This document shows positions 5,701 to 12,298 of a stretch of 12,356 bases of DNA, piece after piece; within the stretch, counting starts at the first letter, position 1, and each line of letters begins with the position of its first letter. Position numbers and translations under genes: made by a program. A model generated the notes under the pieces. That model worked only from the letters and a program-made list of their open reading frames with translations, had not been told where the DNA came from and did no database searches. Source of the DNA: Halobacteriales archaeon QS_5_70_15 (GTDB taxonomy: Archaea; Halobacteriota; Halobacteria; Halobacteriales; Haloarculaceae); NCBI GenBank assembly GCA_003022005.1, contig PXRQ01000016.1:1-12356 (forward strand), given 5' to 3'.

Positions 5701-6651
5701 TCAGGCGATCCGGTTCCGGAGCGGTTCGCCCGCCCGCCACCGTTCGTAGTTCTCCGCGAACAGGTCGGCGAACCGACCCGGAAAGGTGTTCGACCGGCCG
5801 CCGACGTGGGGGGTCACGATGACGTCCTCCCGGTCCCAGAGCGGCGACTCATCCGGGAGCGGCTCCGTCTCGAACACGTCGAGGCCCGCGCCCGCGAGTT
5901 CGTCCCCCCGGAGCGCCCCGACGAGCGCCGCCTCGTCCACGACCGGCCCGCGCGAGACGTTGATCAGGACCGCGGAGTCGGGGAGCGCCCGGAAGACCGA
6001 CGTGTCGAGCGATCCCCGCGTCTCCTCGGTCAGGGGCACGATGGCGACCAGGAGATCGGTCTCCGGCAGGACGCCGTGGAACGCCTCGCTCGCGAGCACA
6101 CGCTCGTCGGGGAGCGAGCCGTCGTAGTCGTCCGGGTCGCGCTTGACGCCGTAGACGTCCATCCCGAAGGCCGAGCCCCGTCTTGCGATCGTCTCGCCGA
6201 TGCTCCCGAGCCCGTAGACGGTGAGGGTGTCGCCGGTCCAGTCCGTCAGGTCGGCGGTGACGGCCGTCCGGGGTCCCCAGACGTGTTCGGCCTGCTTCGA
6301 GACGAACTCCGGGATGGTTCGACTGAAGGCGAACGCGAGCGCGAAGGCGTGCTCGGCGACGACCGGGTCGTGGAGGCCGCTGGCGTTCGCGAACGCCACG
6401 CCGCGCTCGCGGAACGCCTCGACCGGGAACGCGGCGTAGCCCGCGCTCGTCGCCTGCACCCAGTCGCCCGGCGAGAGGCTCTCCAGGAGACGGTCGTCCC
6501 AGCGGGTCGGGTTCGTGACGAGCGCCGCCGCGTCGGCGAGTGCCGCGGTCGTCGCCTCGGGACCCTCCGTGGAGACGACCGCGAGATCCTCACACCGGCC
6601 CTCGAGGGCGTCGGCGAGCGGCAGGTCGTGATCGACCGCGACTGTCGGCAT
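5701..6651 (-). CDS. D-2-hydroxyacid dehydrogenase, NAD(P)-dependent
   Basis: The 316-residue protein has the D-isomer-specific 2-hydroxyacid dehydrogenase layout: a split catalytic domain (about 1-98 and 290-316) around a Rossmann domain with YGLGSIGETIARRGSAFGM (146-164). The catalytic trio is visible as Arg234 in INVSRGPVVDE, Glu263 in GLDVFETEPLP and His282 in VTPHVGG. It should interconvert a D-2-hydroxyacid and a 2-oxoacid in the cytoplasm. Its C-terminal portion also resembles what I recall of the Haloferax mediterranei D-2-hydroxyacid dehydrogenase, which acts on 2-ketoacids. No ACT domain is present, which argues against serine-biosynthetic phosphoglycerate dehydrogenase. The start at 6651 gives a short N-terminal strand (PTVAVDHDL) and has a TATA-like box about 28 bases upstream. 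The gene lies between the aldehyde dehydrogenase and CoA-transferase genes, with gaps above 200 bases on each side. Confidence 0.95.
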   Translation of the reverse strand: MPTVAVDHDLPLADALEGRCEDLAVVSTEGPEATTAALADAAALVTNPTRWDDRLLESLSPGDWVQATSAGYAAFPVEAFRERGVAFANASGLHDPVVAEHAFALAFAFSRTIPEFVSKQAEHVWGPRTAVTADLTDWTGDTLTVYGLGSIGETIARRGSAFGMDVYGVKRDPDDYDGSLPDERVLASEAFHGVLPETDLLVAIVPLTEETRGSLDTSVFRALPDSAVLINVSRGPVVDEAALVGALRGDELAGAGLDVFETEPLPDESPLWDREDVIVTPHVGGRSNTFPGRFADLFAENYERWRAGEPLRNRIA

Positions 6652-6676
6652 GCCTCCCGGGAGACGGAGTAGCGAC

Positions 6677-6682
6677 GTAAAT
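6677..6682 (-). promoter_or_regulatory. TATA-like box for the D-2-hydroxyacid dehydrogenase gene
   Basis: The minus strand reads ATTTAC inside CATCATTTACGTCG, centred about 28 bases before the ATG at 6651. A GGGAGG sequence one base before the ATG is too close to work as an SD site. Confidence 0.55.
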
Positions 6683-6872
6683 GATGCCCACGACGACCGG
6701 CGTCCGTGCCGCCGCCCCGTTACGAACGTCGGTACCGATACCGTCGGACGGAGGCCCCGATGGAGTCGACCGGCCGCGTTCCCTGTCGAAACTGTCGCCC
6801 GCCCCCTCCGACGGTAGAGCCAGGGCGAGGCCGCGTGTACCCCCGCGAGCCGCCTCCCCGAGCCCGTACGGG

Positions 6873-8366
6873 CTATCCCATCGTGAACGGGTCCTCGACC
6901 TCTCCGGACCGGTCGATCCAGACGCTCTTGGTCTGCTGGTACTCCTCCAGGCCCTCGCGGCCGTTCTCGCGGCCGAGGCCGCTGTCCTCGTACCCGCCGA
7001 ACGGCGACCGGTACGAGACGGTGCGGTACTCGTTGACCCAGACGGTACCCGCCTCGAGCTTCTCGACCATCCGGAGCGCCCGCCGGGTGTCCTCGGTCCA
7101 GACGCCCGCGGCCAGCCCGTAGTCCGTGTCGTTGGCGAGTTCGACGACCTCCGACTCGGAGGAGAACGACAGGACGCTCGCGACGGGTCCGAAGATCTCC
7201 TCCTGGGCGACCTGCATCCCGTTCTCGACGTCGGCGATAACGGTCGGCTGGACGAAGCACTCCCCGGGCGTGTCCTCGGGCCGCTCGCCGCCGAAGGTGA
7301 CGGTCGCGCCCTCCTCGCGCGCGATGTCGACGTACTTCTCGACCTTCTCGCGCTGGCCGGGGAAGGCGGTCGGCCCCATCTGCGTCTCGGGGTCGAGCGG
7401 GTCGCCGAGCTTCACCTCGCTCGCCCGCTCGGTGAACCGGTCGACGAACGCCTCGTGGACGTCCTCGTGGACGAACACGCGCGAGCCGGCGAGGCAGGTC
7501 TGACCGGTCGCCGCGAAGATGCCCTTGATCACGCCGTTGATGGCGTTCTCGAGGTCCGCGTCGGGGAAGACGACGTTGGGCGACTTCCCGCCGAGTTCGA
7601 GCGAGACGGGGATCAACCGCTCGCCCGCCGTACTGCCGATCTGCCGACCGACGGCCGTGCTCCCGGTGAACGCGAGCTTGTCGACGCCGTCGTGTTCGGT
7701 GAGCGCCGCGCCCGTCCCACCGGCGCCGGTGACGACGTTGTAGGCCCCGTCGGGCAGGTCGGTGTGCTCGCTCAGGAGTTCGGCGAACCGCAGCGCGCTG
7801 ACGGGCGTGTGCTCGCTCGGCTTGTGGACGAGCGTGTTCCCCGCCGCGAGCGCGGGCGCGAGCTTCCACGTCGTCAGGAGCAGCGGCGAGTTCCACGGCG
7901 TGATGGCCCCCACCACCCCGACGGGCTCCTTCCGGACGTAGTTGAACAGCTGACCGTCCTTGTTCTCGACGGGGACGACGCGGTCCTCGTGGGTGTTGGC
8001 CAGGCTCGCGTAGTAGCGGTACCACTCGCCGAGCGCCTCCATCTGCCCCCGCATCTCGCGGATCAGCTTGCCGTTCTGCCGGGTCTCGAGCTCGCCCAGT
8101 TCCGCCGCGTGGTCGTCGACGACGTCGGCGATCTGGTGGAGTACCCGCGACCGCTCCGAGGGGCCGGTCTCCGCCCATCCCGAGGACTCGAACGCCTCGC
8201 GGGCCGCACGGACCGCGCGGTCGACGTCCTCCGTCGTTCCCTCGGGGACGGTCGCCCACACCGAACCGTCGTAGGGGAAGTCCACGTCGATGCGTTCCTC
8301 GCCGGTCGAGTCGACGAACTCCCCGCCGACGAACAGGTCGTACGCCTCCGGTCGGTCCGAACTCAT
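6873..8366 (-). CDS. Aldehyde dehydrogenase family protein
   Basis: The 497-residue protein is a full-length NAD(P)-dependent aldehyde dehydrogenase. Visible residues are TPWNSP (156-161) with Asn159 for the oxyanion hole, Lys182 in HKPSEHTP for the cofactor, the glycine-rich FTGSTAVG (233-240), Glu257 in LELGGKSPNVVF, the nucleophile Cys291 in GQTCLAGSR, and EEIFGPV (389-395) with Glu390. It should oxidise an aldehyde to a carboxylic acid in the cytoplasm; the substrate cannot be told from the sequence. It is the first of five minus-strand genes and has the clearest promoter among them. In a pathway with the CoA-transferase downstream, its acid product could be the acid activated to a CoA thioester. 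The start at 8366 gives the usual N-terminal Y-D-L-F-V-G-G-E-F-V. Confidence 0.97.
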   Translation of the reverse strand: MSSDRPEAYDLFVGGEFVDSTGEERIDVDFPYDGSVWATVPEGTTEDVDRAVRAAREAFESSGWAETGPSERSRVLHQIADVVDDHAAELGELETRQNGKLIREMRGQMEALGEWYRYYASLANTHEDRVVPVENKDGQLFNYVRKEPVGVVGAITPWNSPLLLTTWKLAPALAAGNTLVHKPSEHTPVSALRFAELLSEHTDLPDGAYNVVTGAGGTGAALTEHDGVDKLAFTGSTAVGRQIGSTAGERLIPVSLELGGKSPNVVFPDADLENAINGVIKGIFAATGQTCLAGSRVFVHEDVHEAFVDRFTERASEVKLGDPLDPETQMGPTAFPGQREKVEKYVDIAREEGATVTFGGERPEDTPGECFVQPTVIADVENGMQVAQEEIFGPVASVLSFSSESEVVELANDTDYGLAAGVWTEDTRRALRMVEKLEAGTVWVNEYRTVSYRSPFGGYEDSGLGRENGREGLEEYQQTKSVWIDRSGEVEDPFTMG

Positions 8367-8391
8367 GGGTGAGACCCACGGACGGGAAGGT

Positions 8392-8399
8392 GATAAATC
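8392..8399 (-). promoter_or_regulatory. TATA box for the aldehyde dehydrogenase gene
   Basis: The minus strand reads GATTTATC within AACGATTTATCACC, centred about 29 bases before the ATG at 8366, with a BRE-like purine stretch just upstream. No SD site precedes the ATG. This fits a leaderless haloarchaeal promoter well. Confidence 0.65.
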
Positions 8400-8727
8400 G
8401 TTGCCGGTACGTGTTCCGGCCCACGCCGAGGTACCGGCCGTGGTGCCCCGGCGAGCGGACCTCGACGGGACACTCTCTCGGTAGCAGCGAACGGGTCCAC
8501 TCGGCTCGAACGGCGGACGGGATCGGTGTCCTGCGGAGTCACGACCGGACGTTCGTCCCGGCCTCGGTAATCGGTGACGGCCCGGGCGGCACCTACTGGC
8601 CCCGAGACGACGGACGGAGTCCCGAACGCCAGCGCCGGCGGCTTCGTTTCTCGCTCCGCTGGAATCCACCGACACCCCCGTTCGTGCGCTCCCGGCGTCC
8701 TCGCGCACGGGGACGGGCGACCGTCAC

Positions 8728-8746
8728 TTTTTGGCCAGCCTAAAAA
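8728..8746. promoter_or_regulatory. Imperfect second iron-box-like palindrome
   Basis: TTTTTGGCCAGCCTAAAAA carries GGC/GCC arms around CA, with T-rich and A-rich flanks and one base missing from symmetry. Its centre is 36 bases upstream of the centre of the perfect palindrome at 8765-8780. It may be a weaker second site for the same regulator. Confidence 0.4.
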
Positions 8747-8761
8747 CCGAAGCAGTTATGA
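8747..8761 (+). promoter_or_regulatory. BRE/TATA-like promoter of the lipoprotein gene
   Basis: CCGAAG (8747-8752) followed by TTATGA (8756-8761) fits a BRE plus TATA box, with the TATA centre about 26 bases before the ATG at 8784. No SD site is present, so a leaderless transcript is expected. Confidence 0.5.
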
Positions 8762-8764
8762 CGA

Positions 8765-8780
8765 TTTAGGCTCGCCTAAA
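8765..8780. promoter_or_regulatory. Iron-box-like operator (DtxR/IdeR-type palindrome)
   Basis: TTTAGGC-TC-GCCTAAA is a perfect inverted repeat of 7-base arms and contains the TTAGG...CCTAA arms typical of DtxR-family operators. It lies between the TATA box and the lipoprotein start codon, where a bound repressor would block transcription. Haloarchaea have DtxR-family metal regulators (Idr1, Idr2, SirR, TroR). The iron role is inferred from motif shape plus the iron-uptake type of the gene it precedes. Confidence 0.65.
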
Positions 8781-8783
8781 CGC

Positions 8784-10001
8784 ATGGCGACCGACCACGT
8801 GGCACGCGAGGCACTGACCCGCAGGGAGGCCATCGAGTACGGCGGCGCGGCAGTCGGCGGCGGTCTGTTCGCAGGGTGTGCGGGCCAGTCCGACGGCGGC
8901 GCAGCTGGCGGTGACACGACGACCGGGAGCGACGCCGCGACCGGGACGGCAACGGAGGAGGACACCTCTTACGAGGTCTGCATGGAGCCCCACGGCTGTC
9001 ACACGCTGGACCGGGTGCCCGAGGAGTTCATCGTCTACCACCAGGGGCCGGTCGATATGATGGTCTCCCTGGGACAGGCCGACGGGATGGCCGCGTCGGG
9101 GTTCCCGTCCACGTTCCCGACCGGCTACGTCGACCAACTCCCCGGCGTCTCCTTCGACCCGAGCGGTGTCACGGGACTGGTCGAGGAGGGCGAGCCGGAC
9201 AAGGAGGTGTTCTACGAACTCGACGTGGACATCCACCTCGTCGACCACAACGTAGCGATGGAGTATTTCGCACTGGACGAGTCGGACATCGAGGAACTCG
9301 AAGCGAACGTCGCGCCGTTCTACGGCAGCTGGATGCGCCGGCAGGACTACACGGACGAGTACCCGTACTACGGACTGTACGAGGGGCTCGACAGGTACGC
9401 CGAGGTGTTCCAGGTCGAGCCACGCGGCGAGGCGTTCCGCCAGCTCCACGACGAGGTCGTGGTCCGGGTTCGCGAGCGGCTGCCGCCGGTTGACGAGCGC
9501 CCCTCCGTGGCGTACCTGAACCACAACTACTGGGACAACGGCGAGAGTGTCTACATTCGGGACCCGTCGGGGCCGGGATACCAGACGCTTCCCCTACGCG
9601 ACCTCGAACTCCCACGGCACGACGCGTTCGCGGACGGACACCCCGTCGAGTCGAGCGACTTCGAGATACTCCTCGAAGTCGACCCGGACGCGATCGTCTA
9701 CCACACCGGGCTGAACATGCTCCGTGAACCGGAGACGGACTTCGAGGCGATCGTGACCCAGCCATTACAGGAGGACCCGGTTGCCGGTGAAGTGACCGCG
9801 ATAGCGGACGGCCGGATCTATCCCTGGCACGAGTTCGAGCAGGGACCGATCATCAACCTGTTCAACATCGAACTGCTCGCGAAGGGGCTGTACCCGGACG
9901 AGTTCGGCGAGCTCGACCCGGACGCTCCCCTCGACGTACCCGACGACGAACAGCTGTTCGACCGCCAGCGCGTCGCGGACATCGTCAACGGGGAGGTCTG
10001 A
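8784..10001 (+). CDS. Tat-exported substrate-binding lipoprotein, iron/siderophore (or corrinoid) ABC type
   Basis: The 405-residue protein starts with a Tat lipoprotein signal: LTRREA (11-16, Arg13-Arg14), a glycine-rich hydrophobic run and the lipobox LFAGC with Cys32 as lipid anchor. A Gly/Thr/Asp-rich linker (about 35-62) leads into a periplasmic-binding domain of the BtuF/FepB type. The domain opens with the L-D-R-V-P-E-E-F-I-V strand (75-84), has DVDIHLVDHN (147-156) and a long central helix (about 200-233), then the second lobe with RPSVAYLNHNYWDNGESVYI (239-258) and IADGRIYPW (340-348). It should capture a metal-chelate outside the cell membrane and hand it to an ABC importer, but no permease or ATPase gene lies in the window. 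The iron-box promoter supports iron. The ATG at 8784 is chosen because the Tat motif follows at the usual distance and the TATA box lies about 26 bases upstream; longer frames would include the operator. Confidence 0.93.
   Translation: MATDHVAREALTRREAIEYGGAAVGGGLFAGCAGQSDGGAAGGDTTTGSDAATGTATEEDTSYEVCMEPHGCHTLDRVPEEFIVYHQGPVDMMVSLGQADGMAASGFPSTFPTGYVDQLPGVSFDPSGVTGLVEEGEPDKEVFYELDVDIHLVDHNVAMEYFALDESDIEELEANVAPFYGSWMRRQDYTDEYPYYGLYEGLDRYAEVFQVEPRGEAFRQLHDEVVVRVRERLPPVDERPSVAYLNHNYWDNGESVYIRDPSGPGYQTLPLRDLELPRHDAFADGHPVESSDFEILLEVDPDAIVYHTGLNMLREPETDFEAIVTQPLQEDPVAGEVTAIADGRIYPWHEFEQGPIINLFNIELLAKGLYPDEFGELDPDAPLDVPDDEQLFDRQRVADIVNGEV
9992..9996 (+). promoter_or_regulatory. SD site for the 56-residue gene
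   Basis: GGAGG lies inside the last codons of the lipoprotein gene, with a 7-base spacer to the ATG at 10004. It argues that the small frame is translated from the same mRNA. Confidence 0.7.
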
Positions 10002-10003
10002 GC

Positions 10004-10174
10004 ATGCGTGCGAGAGAGTGGGGGATCGCGGCCGGGTTCGGGGATCCGGGCGACTACGGCATCCCGGAGCTCCCGAAGTGGCGGGTCCGTCGCCTGGACT
10101 GTGGGGGCATCGCCTTCGTCGCGGACGGCGACCGGTTCATCGCCGCGGAGCGACCGATGAAGATCAGACGGTGA
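10004..10174 (+). CDS. Small conserved-looking protein of unknown function (56 residues)
   Basis: ATG at 10004 follows the lipoprotein stop by two bases and a perfect SD site by seven, and the frame ends with TGA at 10172-10174. The product is MRAREWGIAAGFGDPGDYGI (1-20) followed by a basic second half with KWRVRRLDCGGIAFVADGDR (25-44) and a final I-A-A-E-R-P-M-K-I-R-R. It has no signal peptide or membrane segment and one cysteine (Cys33). The second half looks like two short beta strands around a D-G-D turn. I do not recognise a family. Its position between two iron-type lipoprotein genes, tightly packed on both sides, suggests a role tied to that transport or to metal handling; this is inference from context only. 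Confidence 0.75.
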   Translation: MRAREWGIAAGFGDPGDYGIPELPKWRVRRLDCGGIAFVADGDRFIAAERPMKIRR

Positions 10175-10177
10175 GAA

Positions 10178-10320
10178 ATGATGGGACGTGATACCGAGGC
10201 GACGCCGCGGGAGGCACCGACGCGACGCGAGTACCTGCGGTACGGGGCGGTCGTCGGCGGGGGCCTGCTGGCCGGCTGTGCCGGTCAGTCCGAAGACGAC
10301 CCGGCGACGGCGACCTCGCG
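10178..10320 (+). pseudogene. N-terminal remnant of a second Tat lipoprotein (substrate-binding type)
   Basis: ATG at 10178 (or 10181, five bases after GGTGAG) opens a signal peptide closely like that of the gene at 8784: TRREYLRYGAVVGGGLLAGC (15-34) with Arg16-Arg17 and Cys34, then AGQSEDDPATATS. After about residue 47 the binding-protein sequence stops. The frame stays open but turns into arginine-rich nonsense and then runs out of frame through the ThDP-enzyme gene. No binding-domain sequence is seen in the other frames before that gene. It looks like a duplicated lipoprotein gene whose body was deleted, with the break near 10317-10325. A very short secreted lipoprotein is the less likely alternative. 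Confidence 0.68.
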
Positions 10321-10417
10321 GTCCTCGGTCCCGGGGGCTTACCGGATCTACTCGACGCACGCCTCGGTCCGCCGGCCGCGATCCCCGAGGAGCGCATCGT
10401 GGCGCCCGACCGGCGTC

Positions 10418-10428
10418 GAAGGTTTAAT
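10418..10428 (+). promoter_or_regulatory. BRE/TATA-like promoter of the ThDP-enzyme gene
   Basis: CGAAGG followed by TTTAAT (10423-10428) is a good haloarchaeal BRE/TATA match. Transcription would begin near 10451, leaving a leader of about 60 bases that carries the SD site of the ThDP-enzyme gene. Confidence 0.55.
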
Positions 10429-10498
10429 CGCCGGGCTGACCGACACCGGCGTATGGGAGTTCGACACGCGACGGGTCGTTCCGACCGAGGAGCGGTAC

Positions 10499-10503
10499 GG
10501 AGG
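10499..10503 (+). promoter_or_regulatory. SD site selecting the GTG start at 10512
   Basis: GGAGG with an 8-base spacer precedes GTG 10512. The alternative GTG at 10503 overlaps this SD site and so is unlikely to be used. Confidence 0.65.
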
Positions 10504-10511
10504 TGTGGGCG

Positions 10512-12137
10512 GTGACCGACCGGACGGGGAGCGACTACCTCCTCTCGGCGGTCGAGTCGGAGGGCGCCTCGACGCTGTTCGGCCTCGTCGGCGAGGGGAA
10601 CGCCCACCTCGTCGACCGGCTCCACGAGTCCGGGCTGGAGTACCGCTACGCCCGCCACGAACAGGTGGGGGTGACGATGGCCGACGGCTACGCCAGGACG
10701 ACCGGCGACGTGGGGGTGTGTACGCTCACGCACGGTCCCGGTCTGACCAACGGCGTCACCGGCCTGGCGAGCGCCGACCGCGACAGCGTCCCGCTGGTCG
10801 TGATCGTCGGCGACACGTCGGTCGCCGGCCGGGAGACCTCCCTCCAGTACCTCGATCACCTCGGCGTGGCCGATCCGGTGTCGGTCTACGGCACCCGTGT
10901 CGAGTCCACCGGGACGCTCCCGGAGACGACCCGCCGGGCGTTCGCGAAGGCACGCGAGCGGTCGGGCCCGGTCGTCCTCGAGGTACCCACGGACGTCCAG
11001 GAGGGCCCGGCCCCCGCCGAACCGTACGAGCCGAAGCGGTACGAGACGGGCCGCGTCCGCCCGGACGCCGAACGGATCGAGGCGGCGGCGGCCGTCCTCG
11101 ACGACGCCGATCGACCCCTGATACTCGCCGGGGGCGGGGCGGCCGCCTCCGGGGCCGACGGGGCCATCGCCACGCTCGCGGAGCGGCTCGGCGCGCCCGT
11201 CGCCACCACCTTCTACGCGAAGGCGCTCCTCCCCGACCACCCGCTGTGTACCGGCATCGCGGGGACGTTCATGACGCCCGCGAGCGCCGAACTCGTCCCC
11301 GAAACCGACGCCGTGCTCGCCGTCGGAGCACAGCTCTCCGGCAAGACGACCCGCTACGGCGACCTCTACGCCGACGCCGCCGTGGTGCAGGTCGACGTCG
11401 ACCGCGAGGCGCTCGGCCGCCACCGCGACGTCGACGTGGCGATCCTCGGTGACGCGAGGGAGACCGTCGGGGCGCTGACCGAACGAGTCTCGCCGGCCGA
11501 GAGGCGAGCCGAGCGGCTCAGAGAGCGGCTCCGGGCGGCGGACGACCCCGCCGACCTCGAGTTCGAGACCGAGCCGGACCGCGTCGATCCGCGGGCACTG
11601 ACCGTCGCCGTGTCCCGCGTCTCCCCGCCCGAGACGGTCGTGACGGTCGATTCGGGGAACAACACCGGGTTCCCGGCCGTGTTCCACGACGTCGGGCGGG
11701 GGGGCCGGATGCTCGTCAACGGGAACTTCGGGGCGATGGGCTACTCGCTGCCGGCGGCGCTGGGGGCGGCGGCCGCGGACCCGGACCGGCCGGTCGTCTG
11801 CTACGCCGGCGACGGGAGCCTGATGCAGGTGCTCGGCGACCTCGAGACCGCCGTCCGGTACGACCTCGGCGTCGTGGTGGTGATCTACAACGACGCCAGC
11901 TACGGCATCATCCGGCACCGCCAGCACCTCGACTACGGCCGCGAGACCGGCGCGTCCTACGGGAGCCCCGACTTCGCGGCGGTCGCGGAGGGGCTCGGTG
12001 CGCGCGGCCTCACGGTCCGGTCGCTCGAGGACCTCGAACCCGTCGAGCGCCACCTCGCCGAGGGGGTCGACGAGCCGCTGGTCGTCGACGCCCGGACCGT
12101 CCCCGAAGTCGCCCGACCGGGGTTCCCGCCGTACTGA
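10512..12137 (+). CDS. Thiamine-diphosphate-dependent enzyme, acetolactate synthase/benzoylformate decarboxylase superfamily
   Basis: The 541-residue protein has the three superfamily domains. The PYR domain (about 3-165) has the cofactor-activating Glu50 in ARHEQVGVTMADGYART and THGPGLTNGVTGLA (73-86). A central domain follows (about 185-325). The PP domain (about 360-535) carries the ThDP/magnesium motif from GDGS (433-436) to YND (459-461). Enzymes of this type decarboxylate or join 2-oxoacids. No acetolactate synthase small subunit is adjacent, so a stand-alone catabolic decarboxylase or lyase is at least as likely as branched-chain amino-acid synthesis. The start is GTG 10512, chosen for its SD site; the nearest in-frame stop upstream is at 10437-10439 and no ATG intervenes. 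It has its own promoter and sits beside a truncated lipoprotein gene, so its link to the minus-strand enzymes is by proximity and chemistry only. Confidence 0.92.
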   Translation: MTDRTGSDYLLSAVESEGASTLFGLVGEGNAHLVDRLHESGLEYRYARHEQVGVTMADGYARTTGDVGVCTLTHGPGLTNGVTGLASADRDSVPLVVIVGDTSVAGRETSLQYLDHLGVADPVSVYGTRVESTGTLPETTRRAFAKARERSGPVVLEVPTDVQEGPAPAEPYEPKRYETGRVRPDAERIEAAAAVLDDADRPLILAGGGAAASGADGAIATLAERLGAPVATTFYAKALLPDHPLCTGIAGTFMTPASAELVPETDAVLAVGAQLSGKTTRYGDLYADAAVVQVDVDREALGRHRDVDVAILGDARETVGALTERVSPAERRAERLRERLRAADDPADLEFETEPDRVDPRALTVAVSRVSPPETVVTVDSGNNTGFPAVFHDVGRGGRMLVNGNFGAMGYSLPAALGAAAADPDRPVVCYAGDGSLMQVLGDLETAVRYDLGVVVVIYNDASYGIIRHRQHLDYGRETGASYGSPDFAAVAEGLGARGLTVRSLEDLEPVERHLAEGVDEPLVVDARTVPEVARPGFPPY

Positions 12138-12141
12138 CGGG

Positions 12142-12257
12142 GTTAACGAACGTCCTCGTAGTCCCCTACACGATCGATTCCCGACCTACTGAAACACACC
12201 TCCGAGATGCAGAGGGCGAGTTCAGTATCGCGGTAGACGTTCCTGACATTCGTTAAC
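12142..12257. repeat. Nested inverted repeat in the gap after the ThDP-enzyme gene
   Basis: Outer arms are GTTAACGAACGTC (12142-12154) and GACATTCGTTAAC (12245-12257), complementary at 12 of 13 positions. Inner arms are TACTGAA (12187-12193) and TTCAGTA (12221-12227), perfect. The unit begins five bases after the ThDP-enzyme stop and ends just before the promoter of the next gene. It could be a small mobile-element relic, paired operator sites or an RNA structure. Confidence 0.4.
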
Positions 12258-12266
12258 AATCCTCTG

Positions 12267-12276
12267 TACTTATGTA
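12267..12276 (+). promoter_or_regulatory. TATA-like box for the last gene
   Basis: TACTTATGTA is centred about 28 bases before the ATG at 12299, fitting a leaderless transcript. Confidence 0.5.
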
Positions 12277-12298
12277 GTGGGATTGGAAACGGTGGTGC

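Larger units (their letters stand above)
8367..8783. other. Divergent intergenic region with two promoters
   Basis: This 417-base gap contains the aldehyde dehydrogenase promoter at its left edge and the iron-box promoter of the lipoprotein gene at its right edge. The middle, about 8405-8725, is GC-rich; frames are open there but none looks like a protein I recognise. Confidence 0.6.

Noticed and set aside
4152..5822. Plus-strand open frame of about 556 codons opposite the CoA-transferase gene
   Set aside because: It mirrors the coding strand's third-position GC bias and matches no family; the minus frame holds all conserved motifs.
5701..8424. Minus-strand open frame of about 907 codons spanning two genes
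   Set aside because: Only its last part is real (the D-2-hydroxyacid dehydrogenase from 6651). Upstream it runs out of frame through the aldehyde dehydrogenase gene, so it is not a fusion protein.
10321..10499. Short frame with P-D-L-L-D-A-R-L-G-P-P-A-A-I-P-E-E-R after the truncated lipoprotein
   Set aside because: It looks protein-like for about 20 residues but quickly becomes arginine-rich, has no start signal and matches nothing I know; not enough to call a gene remnant.
10164..12053. Minus-strand open frame of about 629 codons opposite the ThDP-enzyme gene
   Set aside because: It is antisense to a well-supported gene, with low-complexity Arg/Val/Gly composition and no motif.
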